A stretch of DNA of 33,182 bases from Candidatus Poribacteria bacterium (lineage in GTDB: Bacteria > Poribacteria > WGA-4E > WGA-3G), in assembly GCA_003635195.1 (NCBI GenBank), contig PYIY01000194.1, positions 1 through 33,182 on the forward strand, read 5' to 3'. The translations under genes and the position numbers were made by a program. The notes below the pieces were generated by a model, which was given only the letters and a program-made list of their open reading frames with translations, was not told where the DNA came from and did no database searches. Numbering within the stretch: the stretch's first letter is position 1; each line of letters starts with the position of its first letter. Positions 32,867 to 33,182 of the stretch are shown in pieces.

Positions 32867-33182
32867 CTATTCCTTTATCTCTAACAATTCCATCTGTTGC
32901 GCTGTGAAATCCGATTCTATACCTAATCGCGTCGAAAATAGATTGCCAACAGAAACATTCTCTAGTTCTTTTGGTTCAAGTTTGTATAACCCATCCCCAT
33001 AAACTCGTGCTTCACTTACTAAATCCTGTGATTCGATTGCATTTAAAGTTTCCCATACTGTTTGAATGAATTTGGGGTTTCTCTGAAAGATTCCTTTCAG
33101 AAAAGGGGTCGGATATAACATCAAATATCCGTTCGCAGCGACTGCTTTGGAGTGGTTTAAAATAAAACGAAAAGGGTTTGTT
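32867..33182 (-). CDS. C-terminal end of a TaqI/Eco57I-like N6-adenine DNA methyltransferase, cut by the window edge
   Basis: The minus strand is open from base 33182 to a TAG at 32867-32869 (105 residues), so the coding region enters from outside the window rather than starting at the internal TTG at 33124. The sequence reads NPFRFILNHSKAVAANGYLM, then LYPTPFLKGIFQRNPKF and GDGLYKLEPKELENVSV. The ILNHSKAVAANGYLMLYP pattern and LYKLEPKEL are typical of the last part of class I adenine methyltransferases of the Eco57I/TaqI type, including type IIG enzymes and BREX PglX relatives, where the target recognition domain ends. The catalytic NPPY motif would lie outside the window. This hints at a restriction-modification or defence locus to the right. 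Confidence 0.75.
   Translation of the reverse strand, partial: TNPFRFILNHSKAVAANGYLMLYPTPFLKGIFQRNPKFIQTVWETLNAIESQDLVSEARVYGDGLYKLEPKELENVSVGNLFSTRLGIESDFTAQQMELLEIKE

Noticed and set aside
32867..33124. Free-standing 85-residue protein starting with TTG at 33124
   Set aside because: The frame stays open to the window edge and upstream residues continue the methyltransferase C-terminal pattern.

Overview
The window looks like a chromosomal stretch from an uncultured marine or sponge-associated bacterium of the Candidatus Poribacteria type. This placement is an inference. It rests on the gene mix (PhyH-type dioxygenase, YCF48-type beta-propeller lipoprotein, WD40 proteins, a Reg_prop/SpoIIE sensor phosphatase, the DapL lysine route), moderate GC, and abundant palindromic intergenic repeats. 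No rRNA or other taxonomic marker is present to prove it.

Left edge (1-794): the N-terminal part of an IS4-like transposase runs off the window on the minus strand. A spacer with a hairpin repeat and a good promoter follows. 795-6582 (+): lepA, lepB, selB, the selenocysteine tRNA gene selC, a structured RNA region, then lipA; spacings are short and no clear terminator is seen, so much of this may be one transcript. 6756-10440 (+): a PQQ alcohol dehydrogenase carrying the extra aspartate of lanthanide enzymes, a XoxJ-like periplasmic protein and a diheme cytochrome c, which together look like a xoxF-J-G type periplasmic alcohol oxidation operon. 10558-16366 (+): two tandem dapB genes (about 77% identical proteins), a 14-repeat YCF48-like lipoprotein, a PhyH-family dioxygenase and dapL. 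The dapB pair and dapL supply steps of lysine and diaminopimelate synthesis. Repeats of two families lie between these genes.

16472-20383 (+) encodes a 1303-residue sensor with an extracytoplasmic propeller and a cytoplasmic SpoIIE/RsbU phosphatase. It converges, with overlapping stop codons, on a minus-strand sugar kinase/nucleotidyltransferase fusion (20380-22299). Next to that is a membrane protein with an HExxH peptidase motif and TPR-like repeats (22406-24808). A divergent promoter region (24818-25210) separates these from two tandem WD40 proteins (25211-29280).

29380-32310 (+): a strong extended -10 promoter drives a PspA/IM30 (bacterial ESCRT-III superfamily) gene with an acidic tail, followed by an AAA+ ATPase gene. 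This is the most attractive candidate for a poorly described system: a membrane-remodelling filament with its own ATPase. Right edge: a 96-residue orphan protein with its own promoter, a 14-codon ORF with a near-perfect ribosome binding site, a palindrome, and the C-terminal end of a TaqI/Eco57I-like DNA methyltransferase entering from outside the window on the minus strand.
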